DNA of 64,000 nucleotides from the NCBI RefSeq assembly GCF_004118975.1, contig NZ_CP035376.1, forward strand, positions 496,001 to 560,000. The letters are read 5' to 3'. This DNA comes from Luteimonas sp. YGD11-2. GTDB lineage: Bacteria; Pseudomonadota; Gammaproteobacteria; Xanthomonadales; Xanthomonadaceae. The notes beneath the pieces were generated by a model. That model was not told the origin of the DNA, searched no databases, and saw nothing but the letters and a program-made list of their open reading frames with translations. Made by a program: the position numbers and the translations under genes. Of the stretch, positions 40,581-51,466 are shown one piece after another (the first letter of the stretch is position 1; every line of letters begins with the position of its first letter).

Positions 40581-41026
40581 ACAGACACACGGGCAGCCGC
40601 GCACCGCGCCGGGTGCGGCGATGGGTATGGGTGACGGTGTTCGCCGCCTATTCGGTCACCGCGGCCGGGGTGATGATCGACGCGCTTGCCGACAACTACC
40701 GCGAGCTGTCGCAGGTGGCGTCGACCTCCATCGAGTCGCCGGAACACACGCGCAGCCTGGGTGCGACGCAGCTGGCGGCGGCGTATCGCGCGCAGAGCGG
40801 GGCGCCGTTCGCCACCCTGCCGCCCGGCAGCATGTTCCGGGTGGTGTGGCCCGACGGCTCCAGCGAATACGTGATGGTGGTGAGCCGGTCGTCCGGCACC
40901 GGCATCCGGCCGATTCCCGGTACCCAGCGGCCGGCGCCCGAGGATGTTGCCGCGACCGGCCGGCTGCAGCTGTTGCCCGCCTCGGCCGGCGAGGTGCGTG
41001 CCGTGCAGGGCCGCGTGCGCAACTGA
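40577..41026 (+). CDS. Small membrane protein of unknown function, coupled to its neighbour
   Basis: A 149-residue protein with a basic N-terminus and one transmembrane helix (about 16-37, [19 protein letters not shown]). A periplasmic part includes [20 protein letters not shown]. The ATG overlaps the upstream stop (ATGA), so the two are surely co-translated. No family was recognised. Confidence 0.75.
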   Translation: MNRHTGSRAPRRVRRWVWVTVFAAYSVTAAGVMIDALADNYRELSQVASTSIESPEHTRSLGATQLAAAYRAQSGAPFATLPPGSMFRVVWPDGSSEYVMVVSRSSGTGIRPIPGTQRPAPEDVAATGRLQLLPASAGEVRAVQGRVRN

Positions 41027-41033
41027 GCCGCCG

Positions 41034-41066
41034 ATGCCGACCGCGCAGCCCGCGCGCGGTCGGCAT
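41034..41066. terminator. Hairpin between convergent genes
   Basis: A perfect 13-bp stem (41034-41046 with 41054-41066), loop 7 nt, lies between the unknown operon and accC. No T run is present; it may serve either strand. Confidence 0.5.
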
Positions 41067-41103
41067 GCGGGTGCAACCGCGGCGCCCGGGCCGCGGTGCC
41101 GGC

Positions 41104-42471
<1,368 letters not shown>

Positions 42472-42477
42472 GCCCGC

Positions 42478-42972
42478 TCACCCGATCACGAACAGCGGCT
42501 GGTCGAATTCCACCGGCTGGCCGTTCTCGCACAGGATCGCCAGCACGGTGCCCGATGCATCGGCCTCGATCGGGTTGAACATCTTCATCGCCTCGATGAT
42601 GCCCAGCGTCTCGCCGGCCTTGACCTGCTGGCCGACGGTGACGAACGGCGGCTTGTCCGGCGACGGCGACGCGTAATAGGTGCCGACCATCGGCGACAGC
42701 ACCCGGTGGCCTTCGGGCATCGCCGGACCGGCGCCGGCGGTGTCCGCGCTGCGGCCGCCACCGGTGGCGGCATCGACCGGCGACGCCATCGGCATCACCG
42801 GCTCGGCGGCGCGGGCCGGTTGCGGCGCGGCATGCACAGGCGCGTAGGTCATCGGGGTGCCGGTCGGGTTGCGCGACAGCCGCACCGACTCCTCGCCTTC
42901 CTTGATCTCGATTTCGGCGAGGTTCGACTCCTCGAGCAGGTCGATGAGCTTCTTGATCTTTCGCAGGTCCAT
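42478..42972 (-). CDS. accB: Acetyl-CoA carboxylase biotin carboxyl carrier protein
   Basis: A 164-residue carrier protein. The N-terminal dimerisation segment [20 protein letters not shown] is followed by a Pro/Ala-rich linker (about 40-85). The biotinyl domain has Lys130 in EAMKM as the biotin attachment site. It is just upstream of accC and 54 nt downstream of aroQ. BioD, which makes the biotin precursor, is also in the window. Confidence 0.96.
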   Translation of the reverse strand: MDLRKIKKLIDLLEESNLAEIEIKEGEESVRLSRNPTGTPMTYAPVHAAPQPARAAEPVMPMASPVDAATGGGRSADTAGAGPAMPEGHRVLSPMVGTYYASPSPDKPPFVTVGQQVKAGETLGIIEAMKMFNPIEADASGTVLAILCENGQPVEFDQPLFVIG

Positions 42973-43026
42973 GGAGGCCTCGTGGTTGCGGGCCCGGGCG
43001 GGCCGGGCATCAGGATGGGAAACGGG

Positions 43027-43470
43027 TCAGGCCGACGCCAGGTGCTTGAGCGCGGCGTCCAGTGCATAGCGGTAGCTGTCGGCGCCGAAGCCGCAGACCA
43101 CGCCGACGGCGCGATCGCTGAAATAGCTGTGCTGGCGGAACGGCTCGCGCGCATGCGGGTTGGACAGGTGGATCTCGATGTAGGGAATCGCCACCGCCAG
43201 CAGCGCATCGCGCAGTGCCACCGAGGTGTGGGTGAACGCGGCCGGGTTGATCAGTACGAAGGCGGTGCCGTCGTGTGCGGCTGCCTGCACGCGGTCCACC
43301 AGGGCGTGCTCGGCGTTCGACTGCAGGCTGTCGAGCGTGTGGCCGGCGGTTTCCGCGCGCTCGCGCAGGTCGGCGTCGATCGCGGCCAGCGTGGTGCTGC
43401 CATAGACCCCGGGCTCGCGGGTTCCGAGCAGGTTGAGATTGGGGCCGTGGAGGAGCAGCAGGGTCGCCAT
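43027..43470 (-). CDS. aroQ: 3-dehydroquinate dehydratase, type II
   Basis: A 147-residue shikimate-pathway enzyme. It begins [20 protein letters not shown], the type II signature. The likely catalytic residues are Tyr23 and His101, with Asn75, His81 and Arg112 as substrate-binding residues. In-frame codons upstream to 43509 do not match the family. It heads the aroQ-accB-accC operon, a conserved gammaproteobacterial order. Confidence 0.95.
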   Translation of the reverse strand: MATLLLLHGPNLNLLGTREPGVYGSTTLAAIDADLRERAETAGHTLDSLQSNAEHALVDRVQAAAHDGTAFVLINPAAFTHTSVALRDALLAVAIPYIEIHLSNPHAREPFRQHSYFSDRAVGVVCGFGADSYRYALDAALKHLASA

Positions 43471-43602
43471 GCAGCGCGCCGGGATGACAAGGCGCGCAGT
43501 CTGCTGCATGGGGGCGATGGTGTCCAGTTCGCCGAACTTGCCCGAAGTTGAACGTTTGTTTGAATCAGCGACCAGTCGCGGGCGTATGGTGGCGCCGGCT
43601 GC

Positions 43603-44196
43603 TCAGTGGCGCGCCCAGGCATCGATCTCGCCATGCTCGAACGGGCCGATGCGGGCCTTGAGCAGGCGGCCATCGGCGGAGATCAGCACCGAATACGGCA
43701 ACACCCCGCGCGGATTGCCGAGCCGCACCCCGGCGTCGGTCGGCCCGGGCACGTCGAGGGCCTGCGGGTAATCGACCGGGATGCGCTCAAGGAATGCGCG
43801 CACCGCGTCGGCATCGTCGAGCGCGATGCCGAGTACCTGCGTGCCGTCGGCGCCCTGGCTGCGTGCGTAGCGGTCGAGTTCCGGCATCTCCTCGATGCAC
43901 GGCGCGCACCAGCTCGCCCACAGGTTGACCAGCAGCGGCTGGCCGGCGAAATCGGCAGGCAGCGCGTAGGCATCGCCGTCGAGCGCGGGCACGGTGAACG
44001 CGGGCACCGGCTCGCCACGACGTGCGGTGGCGACGCCCTCGGGCGCCGCAGGTGCCGCCGCCTGCAGTGCGGCCTGCGCCATGCGCTGCCCGGGTTCGGT
44101 GCGCAGCAGCGGGCCGGGGCCGGAACCGAGCAGTGCCGCGCCCAGCCCGAGCAGGCCGGCGGCCAGCGCGACGCCGATGACCACGCCGGTCCTCAT
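43603..44196 (-). CDS. TlpA-like membrane-anchored thiol-disulfide oxidoreductase
   Basis: A 197-residue thioredoxin-fold protein held in the membrane by an N-terminal helix (about 5-24) and facing the periplasm. The active site is Cys97-Ala-Pro-Cys100 in NLWASWCAPC, and the cis-proline loop is GVLPYSVLI. The sequence between them follows the TlpA/ResA family. Its start overlaps the dsbD stop by 4 nt, so it is probably reduced by DsbD and may supply electrons for cytochrome c maturation or another thiol target. Confidence 0.88.
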   Translation of the reverse strand: MRTGVVIGVALAAGLLGLGAALLGSGPGPLLRTEPGQRMAQAALQAAAPAAPEGVATARRGEPVPAFTVPALDGDAYALPADFAGQPLLVNLWASWCAPCIEEMPELDRYARSQGADGTQVLGIALDDADAVRAFLERIPVDYPQALDVPGPTDAGVRLGNPRGVLPYSVLISADGRLLKARIGPFEHGEIDAWARH

Positions 44197-46523
44197 CGCG
44201 CACCACCCGCGGCCGCGCGGGCCACCGCGGCCAGGGTGGCGCTCTCCGTCAGCAGCGTCGGCAGCACTTCGCCGGGGCCGCCATCGGCCGGGTAGGCCAC
44301 GTACAGCGGCACGCCCACGGCGCGGTGCTGGTCGAGGAACGCGGTGATCGCGGCGTCGGTATGGGTCCAGTCGCCGACCATGTAGACCGTGCCGGTTGCC
44401 GCCAGCGCGTCGCGGAACGGCTCGCGCGACAGCACCCGGCGCTCGTTGGCCTTGCAGGTCACGCACCAGTCGGCGGTCATGTTGACGAACACCGGTGTTC
44501 CCGCCGCACGCAGCGTGGCCAGCCGCTCGGCGGAATACGCGACGGCGCCGGAGTCGTCGGCGGCGTCGGCAGGCGCCGGCGGCGCGAAGCGCTCCACGCC
44601 CGCCACCGGCCACAGCGCTGCCAGCGCCAGCAGCAGCGCCAGCGCGGGCGCGGCACGTCCGCCGGTCCAGCGCTGGCGCTCGAACCACCACAGCGCCAGC
44701 GCCAGCAGCGCCAGCCCGGCGATCACCAGCGCCATCGCATCGACGCCACGCTGGCGGCCCAGCACCCACACCAGCCACACCGCGGTGAGATACATCGGGA
44801 AGGCCATCGCCTGCTTCAGCGTCTCCATCCACGGCCCCGGGCGCGGCAGGCGGTCGGCAAGCGCCGGCACGAACCCGACCAGCAGGAACGGCAGCGCCAA
44901 CCCCAGCCCCAGCGCCAGGAACACCCCGAGCGCGGCCACGCCGGAACTTGCGAACGCGAACGCCAGCGCGCCCCCCATGAACGGCGCAATGCAGGGGCTG
45001 GCGACCACGCAGGCGAGCACGCCGGTGAAGAAGTCACCGGCCGGTCCGGTGCGACTGCCCAGCGACTGCGCGACCCCACCGATGCTGCCGCCCAGCGTGA
45101 ACACGCCGGAAAGCGCCAGCCCGACCGCGAACACCAGATAGGCCAGCGCGGCGACGAACCACGGCTGCTGCAGCTGGAAGCCCCAGCCCAGCGCCTGCCC
45201 GGTGGCGCGCAGCCCGAGCGCCAGCAGGCCCACCGCGGCGAACGCCACCAGCACGCCGGCGGTGTACCAGAGCGCATGCCGCCGCGCGCTGGCCCGGCTG
45301 CCGCCGCTCGACGCCAGCCCGACCACCTTCAGGGACAGGATCGGCAGCACGCAGGGCATCAGGTTGAGCAGCAGCCCGCCCAGCAGCGCCAGCAGCAGGG
45401 CACCGGCGAGGCTGCCACCAGCGCGTGCCGGGGTCGCGACGGTACCTGCCTCCGCCGCCTCCGTTGCCGCAGCCGCAGCCGTCGGCGCCGGCGGTGTTTC
45501 GCGAATGGCGTTGTCGGGGTCGCCGGCCGCGTCGTCATCCGCAGCCGAGGCGGGCGCCGGCTCGTCACCGGGCAGGGGCGGTGCGGTCGTGGCCTCGCCG
45601 GGTGCGGACCACGTCCCCGACGCCGGCACCGCGATTTCCACGGTGCGGGTCATCGGCGGATAGCAGATGCCGTCGGCCTGGCAACCCTGGAAGGTCGCGG
45701 TCAGCGCGACCGTGGTGGCATCGCCATGCAGGCGCTGCAGCGGCAGCGCGACCTCGACGGGGTCGAAATAGACCACCACGTTGCCGAAGTGCTCGTCGTG
45801 GTGATCGACGCCGGCCGGCCACCGGGGGCTGCCGGCGGTGATGCCCTCGCCGCGCACGGTGAATCCGCTGCGGTCGCGATACAGGTAATAGCCGGGCGCC
45901 GGCACGAAGCGCAGCAGCAGGCGGTCGCCGCCGTCGGCGATCGCATCGAAGCCGAAGGCCTGGGCCTCGGGCAGCGGCAGCGCCTGCGGGCGCAGCGCGT
46001 CGGCAACGCCGCGTGACGCAGTGCCGGCACCGAGCAGGCTGCGCCCGAGCGCGGCAAAGCCGGCGCGGCCGCTGGCGGTGGGGCCGGCGGGCAGGGCCAC
46101 GCTGACCTCGCGGGTCTGCGGCGGATAGCAGATGCCGGCATCGGCGCAGCCCTGGAAACGGACCCGCACCACGACCTGCTCGCGCCCGTCCGCGGCGTTG
46201 CCGGGCAGGGCTGCGCGCATGCGCCCACGGTAGGTCTCGACCTCGCCGAAGAACTCGTCGACGTGGCGCTTGCCGTCGGGCAGCTGCAGGCCGTCCGCGG
46301 GGAAGCCTTCGGCTTCGGCGCCCATGCGGTGGCGATAGAGGTAGTAGCCCTCGGCGATGGTCCAGTCGAATTCGATGCGCTCGCGGTCCGGCGCGTGCAC
46401 GCGCAGCGCGAAGGCCTCGTCCACCGGCAGGAGGTCGTCCATGTCGACCGCTGCCTGCGCGCCGCCCGCCACGACTGCGAGCGCGCCCAGCGCGAGTGCG
46501 CGCCACCAGACCGCGATACCCAT
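44193..46523 (-). CDS. dsbD: Thiol:disulfide interchange protein DsbD with duplicated N-terminal domain
   Basis: A 776-residue inner-membrane protein that moves electrons from cytoplasmic thioredoxin to periplasmic thiol proteins. After a signal peptide (1-25) there are two DsbD-alpha domains in tandem, with Cys126/Cys132 in FQGCADAGICYPP and Cys281/Cys287 in FQGCQADGICYPP. A disordered linker (about 303-368) leads to the eight-helix beta domain with Cys391 (NLMPCVLP) and Cys511 (ASPCIAP). The gamma domain has Cys687-Val-Thr-Cys690. E. coli DsbD has one alpha domain and about 565 residues. It overlaps cutA by one base (TGATG) and tlpA by four. Confidence 0.93.
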   Translation of the reverse strand: MGIAVWWRALALGALAVVAGGAQAAVDMDDLLPVDEAFALRVHAPDRERIEFDWTIAEGYYLYRHRMGAEAEGFPADGLQLPDGKRHVDEFFGEVETYRGRMRAALPGNAADGREQVVVRVRFQGCADAGICYPPQTREVSVALPAGPTASGRAGFAALGRSLLGAGTASRGVADALRPQALPLPEAQAFGFDAIADGGDRLLLRFVPAPGYYLYRDRSGFTVRGEGITAGSPRWPAGVDHHDEHFGNVVVYFDPVEVALPLQRLHGDATTVALTATFQGCQADGICYPPMTRTVEIAVPASGTWSAPGEATTAPPLPGDEPAPASAADDDAAGDPDNAIRETPPAPTAAAAATEAAEAGTVATPARAGGSLAGALLLALLGGLLLNLMPCVLPILSLKVVGLASSGGSRASARRHALWYTAGVLVAFAAVGLLALGLRATGQALGWGFQLQQPWFVAALAYLVFAVGLALSGVFTLGGSIGGVAQSLGSRTGPAGDFFTGVLACVVASPCIAPFMGGALAFAFASSGVAALGVFLALGLGLALPFLLVGFVPALADRLPRPGPWMETLKQAMAFPMYLTAVWLVWVLGRQRGVDAMALVIAGLALLALALWWFERQRWTGGRAAPALALLLALAALWPVAGVERFAPPAPADAADDSGAVAYSAERLATLRAAGTPVFVNMTADWCVTCKANERRVLSREPFRDALAATGTVYMVGDWTHTDAAITAFLDQHRAVGVPLYVAYPADGGPGEVLPTLLTESATLAAVARAAAGGAR

Positions 46524-46849
46524 CAGGATGCCGGCCCCGCGGTCCCGCGCACGATCCAGTCGAGATAGGCGGGCAGGCCGTCGACCAGGTCGCAGGCGAC
46601 CAGTTCCGGCACTTCGTACGGGTGCAGCGCGCACAACCGCTCGCGTAGAGCGGCGAACGCCGCCCGGGTGGTCTTGATCAGCAACTGCACTTCCTCGCCA
46701 CGCTCGACACGGCCCTCCCAGCGATAGACCGACCGCGCACCCGGCAGCAGCGTCACGCAGGCCGCCAGGCCCTCGCCCACGAGGGCGTCGGCGATGCGGT
46801 CGGCGGTGGCACGATCCGGGCAGGTGGACAGGCAGAGCAGGACGGACAC
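46523..46849 (-). CDS. cutA: Divalent cation tolerance protein CutA
   Basis: A protein of 108 residues from a GTG start at 46849, the size of typical CutA trimers. Family segments seen: CLSTCPDRATADRIADALV, SVYRWEGRVERGEEVQLLIK and LHPYEVPELVACDL. The longer frame back to 46915 adds residues with no family match. It precedes dsbD, the classical cutA-dsbD (dipZ) pairing first seen in E. coli. The molecular role is still debated; metal binding is likely. Confidence 0.9.
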   Translation of the reverse strand: MSVLLCLSTCPDRATADRIADALVGEGLAACVTLLPGARSVYRWEGRVERGEEVQLLIKTTRAAFAALRERLCALHPYEVPELVACDLVDGLPAYLDWIVRGTAGPAS

Positions 46850-46952
46850 GGCAGGCAGGCGCAACGGGTGGGCCGCATAGGGTAGCCCACGCCCATGCGC
46901 CGCCCGCTTAAGCACGGCGCGCCCGTCGCCGCGCGCTCACGACGGCAGGATC

Positions 46953-46958
46953 TACAAT
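46953..46958 (+). promoter_or_regulatory. Candidate -10 box of the pagL-like gene
   Basis: TACAAT about 31 nt before the ATG at 46990. It would give a short leader. No clear -35 was seen. Confidence 0.4.
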
Positions 46959-46989
46959 CTGCACTCCCCGGTTCACTAATCCCCCGCCC

Positions 46990-47478
46990 ATGTCCAGGAT
47001 CCGCCTTCCGGCGCTGTGCGCCATCGCGATGGCAGCTGCCGCCGTGTTTCCCGCCGCCGCGCAATCCCAGTTCGAGCTCAGTGCCGGCGCGTCGTGGACG
47101 CGCGACAACGAGGTCACCCCGGTCATCGCCGCGGCGTGGCTGCCGGAGCTGCGTGGCCTCGACAACGCACTGCTGCGTTGGGAACTGGGTGTGATCCACG
47201 TGCCCGGCCGCGACGACACCGCGTACGACCTGGAGGACGACGTCACCGTCGGCCACGCCGGCCTGCGTTACGACCGCACCGACAACGGACTGACGCTGGG
47301 CTTCGGCATCGGCGTGCAGAGTGGCTACACCGACGCGCTGTCGGGCGACCCGCAGTTCGTCAGCACCATCGGCTGGCGCTGGGAGCGCTTCTCGGTGCTG
47401 GCGCGGCATATCTCCAACGCCAGCATCCACCAGCCCAACGACGGCGAGACGATGGTGGTGGCGGCCTGGCGCTTCTGA
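46990..47478 (+). CDS. pagL: Lipid A 3-O-deacylase PagL-like acyloxyacyl hydrolase
   Basis: A 162-residue outer-membrane beta-barrel with a signal peptide (1-25, ending PAAAQS). The PagL active-site block is RHISNASIHQPNDGE (139-153): His140 and Ser142 match the catalytic pair of the Pseudomonas enzyme, and Glu153 is the likely third residue, one position closer to Ser than in that enzyme. The protein ends in Arg-Phe, as barrel proteins do. It would remove the 3-position acyl chain of lipid A and soften innate immune recognition. Confidence 0.82.
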   Translation: MSRIRLPALCAIAMAAAAVFPAAAQSQFELSAGASWTRDNEVTPVIAAAWLPELRGLDNALLRWELGVIHVPGRDDTAYDLEDDVTVGHAGLRYDRTDNGLTLGFGIGVQSGYTDALSGDPQFVSTIGWRWERFSVLARHISNASIHQPNDGETMVVAAWRF

Positions 47479-47537
47479 GCCGGGTCCAGGCCCGCGTCCG
47501 TCCACGGCCGGGGGCGACGGAAATTTCCATCGGGCCC

Positions 47538-47564
47538 CTTGAAAGGCCCTGAACGGCCCCCAAC
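47538..47564 (+). promoter_or_regulatory. Candidate sigma32 heat-shock promoter of groESL
   Basis: CTTGAAA (47538-47544), a 13-bp spacer and CCCCAAC (47558-47564) match the RpoH consensus CTTGAAA/CCCCAT well. It lies about 45 bp upstream of the CIRCE element and 118 nt upstream of groES. Confidence 0.7.
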
Positions 47565-47608
47565 TTCTGGTCCGTGCCCGGCTTGCCGGGTCTTTGCCGC
47601 CCGCGGCC

Positions 47609-47635
47609 TTGGCACTCTCCGAGTGCGAGTGCTAA
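47609..47635 (+). promoter_or_regulatory. CIRCE operator (HrcA binding site) of groESL
   Basis: TTGGCACTC-N9-GAGTGCTAA, one base off the consensus TTAGCACTC-N9-GAGTGCTAA. HrcA represses groESL through this inverted repeat. It lies in the leader 47 nt upstream of the groES ATG. Confidence 0.9.
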
Positions 47636-47681
47636 GATCGCCGCCATTCTTCAACCCAATCAATCACTTAAGAGGATTGAC

Positions 47682-47972
47682 ATGAGCAATATCAAGCCGC
47701 TGTACGACCGCGTGGTCATCAAGCGTACCGAGGAAGAGAAAGTCTCGGCCGGTGGCATCGTGATTCCGGATTCGGCCACCGAAAAGCCGATCAAGGGCGA
47801 GGTCGTCGCCGTGGGCGAGGGCAAGGTGCTCGACAACGGCAACCTGCGGGCGCCGAAGGTGAAGGCCGGCGACCAGGTGCTGTTCGGCAAGTACAGCGGC
47901 ACCGAGGTCAAGCTCGACGGCACCGACTATCTGGTGGTGAAGGAAGACGACATCTTCGCGATCCTCGGCTGA
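47682..47972 (+). CDS. groES: Co-chaperonin GroES
   Basis: A 96-residue 10-kDa chaperonin that caps GroEL. It begins [19 protein letters not shown]; the mobile loop is in the region [19 protein letters not shown]. An AGAGG ribosome site precedes the ATG. The 59-nt gap to groEL and shared upstream CIRCE and sigma32-like elements indicate one heat-inducible operon. Confidence 0.98.
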   Translation: MSNIKPLYDRVVIKRTEEEKVSAGGIVIPDSATEKPIKGEVVAVGEGKVLDNGNLRAPKVKAGDQVLFGKYSGTEVKLDGTDYLVVKEDDIFAILG

Positions 47973-48025
47973 TCGCGGCGCTTCTTTCCACTCCCACGAA
48001 TTCCACCCAAGACATTCAGAGGTAA

Positions 48026-49672
<1,647 letters not shown>

Positions 49673-49702
49673 TCCAGCGCCACCGCGTCACCTGCAACAC
49701 GG

Positions 49703-49729
49703 AAAACCCCGCCGCGAGGCGGGGTTTTT
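49703..49729 (+). terminator. Rho-independent terminator of groESL
   Basis: AAAACCCCGCC, loop GCGA, and GGCGGGGTTTT plus a further T lie 30 nt past the groEL stop. Confidence 0.92.
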
Positions 49730-49826
49730 CCTTGTGGCGACCGGCCGCCCCGTGCACGGCCCGACGTCATTTCCGGCATCACGCACGGGTGACACAATCC
49801 GCGCCCACGACCTCGCGGATACACCC

Positions 49827-50741
49827 ATGGCCGGCGCCTCGCTGCTCACCCTGCTCGACGATATCGCCACCCTGCTCGACGACGTCGCGCTGCTGACCAA
49901 GGCCGCCACCAAGCGGACCGCGGGGGTGCTCGGCGACGACCTCGCCCTCAATGCACAGCAGGTGGCCGGGGTGCGTGCCAGCCGCGAACTGCCGGTGGTG
50001 TGGGCGGTGTTCAAAGGCTCGCTGCTCAACAAGCTGATCCTGGTGCCGGCGGCGTTGCTGATCAGCCAGTTCCTGCCGTGGCTGGTGGTGCCGCTGATGA
50101 TGGTCGGCGGCGCCTACCTCTGTTACGAGGGCTTCGAAAAGGTCGTGCACAAGCTGTTCCATCGCGACGATCGCCCGGACCCCGAGGCGCGCGTGCAGGC
50201 GGTGCTCGAAGCCGAAGAGACGCCGCAGGAGATCGAGAAGCAGAAGATCCGCGGCGCGATCCGCACCGATTTCATCCTGTCGGCCGAGATCATCGTGCTG
50301 TCGCTGGGAGTGGTGGCCGGCGCGTCGTTGCTGACCCGCTCGGTGACGCTGTCGGTGGTGGCGCTGGCGGTGACCATCGGCGTGTACGGCCTGGTGGCGG
50401 CGATCGTGAAGATGGACGACGCCGGACTGTGGATGAGCCAGCGGGGCGGCGTGCTGGTGCCGGCGACCGGGCGTGCACTGGTGTATGCGGCGCCGTGGCT
50501 GATGAAGGCGCTGGGCATCCTCGGCACGATCGCGATGTTCCTGGTCGGCGGCGGCATCTTCGTGCACAACGTCGACCTGCTGCATCGCCTGCTGGAGACC
50601 GCCGAACATGCCGGCCTGCCAGGGTTCGCCGCCGATGCGCTGGCAAGCCTGGTGGTCGGCCTGGTTGTCGGTGCGCTCGTGCTCGCTGCGGTGTGGCTGT
50701 TCGGGCGCATGCGTGGCCGGCCGGCGGCACCGGCGCACTGA
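49827..50741 (+). CDS. DUF808 family inner-membrane protein (YedI-like)
   Basis: A 304-residue multi-pass membrane protein. It opens MAGASLLTLLDDIATLLDDV and has AATKRTAGVLGDDLALNAQQ, both characteristic of DUF808/YedI. Hydrophobic helices lie near 75-105, 160-185, 192-210, 232-260 and 272-295. A CACAAT -10-like box is at 49793-49798. E. coli YedI has no settled function; other DUF808 proteins are likewise uncharacterised. Confidence 0.85.
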   Translation: MAGASLLTLLDDIATLLDDVALLTKAATKRTAGVLGDDLALNAQQVAGVRASRELPVVWAVFKGSLLNKLILVPAALLISQFLPWLVVPLMMVGGAYLCYEGFEKVVHKLFHRDDRPDPEARVQAVLEAEETPQEIEKQKIRGAIRTDFILSAEIIVLSLGVVAGASLLTRSVTLSVVALAVTIGVYGLVAAIVKMDDAGLWMSQRGGVLVPATGRALVYAAPWLMKALGILGTIAMFLVGGGIFVHNVDLLHRLLETAEHAGLPGFAADALASLVVGLVVGALVLAAVWLFGRMRGRPAAPAH

Positions 50742-50783
50742 GGGCGGGCAGGAGGTCCACTTGCACCCGCGTGCAGGGGTTCC

Positions 50784-50789
50784 CAGACT
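50784..50789 (+). promoter_or_regulatory. Candidate leaderless -10 box of the oxygenase-like gene
   Basis: CAGACT followed by exactly 6 nt and the ATG at 50796. The hexamer is a weak match; the spacing is what draws attention. Confidence 0.3.
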
Positions 50790-50795
50790 GCGCGG

Positions 50796-51410
50796 ATGAG
50801 CACTTCACTGATCGTCGTCGACGACTTCCTCGCCACCCAGGATGCCCTGCGCCTGCGCGAGGCGGGCCTGCGCCTGACCTATCCACCGCAGCAGGGCGCG
50901 TTCCCGGGCCGCAACTCGCAGGAACGCTTGCACCTGCCGCAGCTCGACCAGGCCGTCTCGCGGCTGGCCGGCGAGCCGCTGCGCGCGATCGATCCGCCGG
51001 AATCGCACTGCAAGTTCCGCATCACCCTCGCCGACGACGTCGGCACCGGGCGCGTGCACATCGACCAGGGTGCATGGTGGTCGGGAATCCTCTATCTCAG
51101 TCGGCCGGAGGACTGCCGCGGCGGCACCGAGTTCTATCGCCATGTCGAGACCGGCACCGAACAGGCGCCGATGACCCAGGAGGGCATCGAGGCGATGGGC
51201 TACCGCACCGGCGCCGAACTGCACGACGCGATCATCGGCCGCGACAGCAACGACATGTCGCGCTGGGAGATGACCATGCGGGTGCCGATGCGCTTCAACC
51301 GCCTGGTGCTGCTGCGGCCGTGGTTCTGGCACACCGCGGGCGAGGCCTTCGGCGACAGCCTCGAGAACGGGCGCTTCGTCTACCTGATGTTCTTCACGCC
51401 CGTGCGCTGA
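50796..51410 (+). CDS. 2OG-Fe(II) oxygenase-like protein (DUF6445-type)
   Basis: A 204-residue cytoplasmic protein with the residues of a facial-triad dioxygenase: His88-x-Asp90 in RVHIDQGAW, His179 in RPWFWHTAGEAFG, and Arg193 in NGRFVYLMFF as the likely 2-oxoglutarate ligand. GGTEFY (109-114) is also typical of the fold. Its substrate is unknown. It stands alone upstream of the MurG-like gene, 56 nt away. Confidence 0.7.
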   Translation: MSTSLIVVDDFLATQDALRLREAGLRLTYPPQQGAFPGRNSQERLHLPQLDQAVSRLAGEPLRAIDPPESHCKFRITLADDVGTGRVHIDQGAWWSGILYLSRPEDCRGGTEFYRHVETGTEQAPMTQEGIEAMGYRTGAELHDAIIGRDSNDMSRWEMTMRVPMRFNRLVLLRPWFWHTAGEAFGDSLENGRFVYLMFFTPVR

Positions 51411-51466
51411 AGGCCGGGCGGCGTGGCGTCCATAATCGCGGCCCCGCAGCGGATACGGACAGCACC

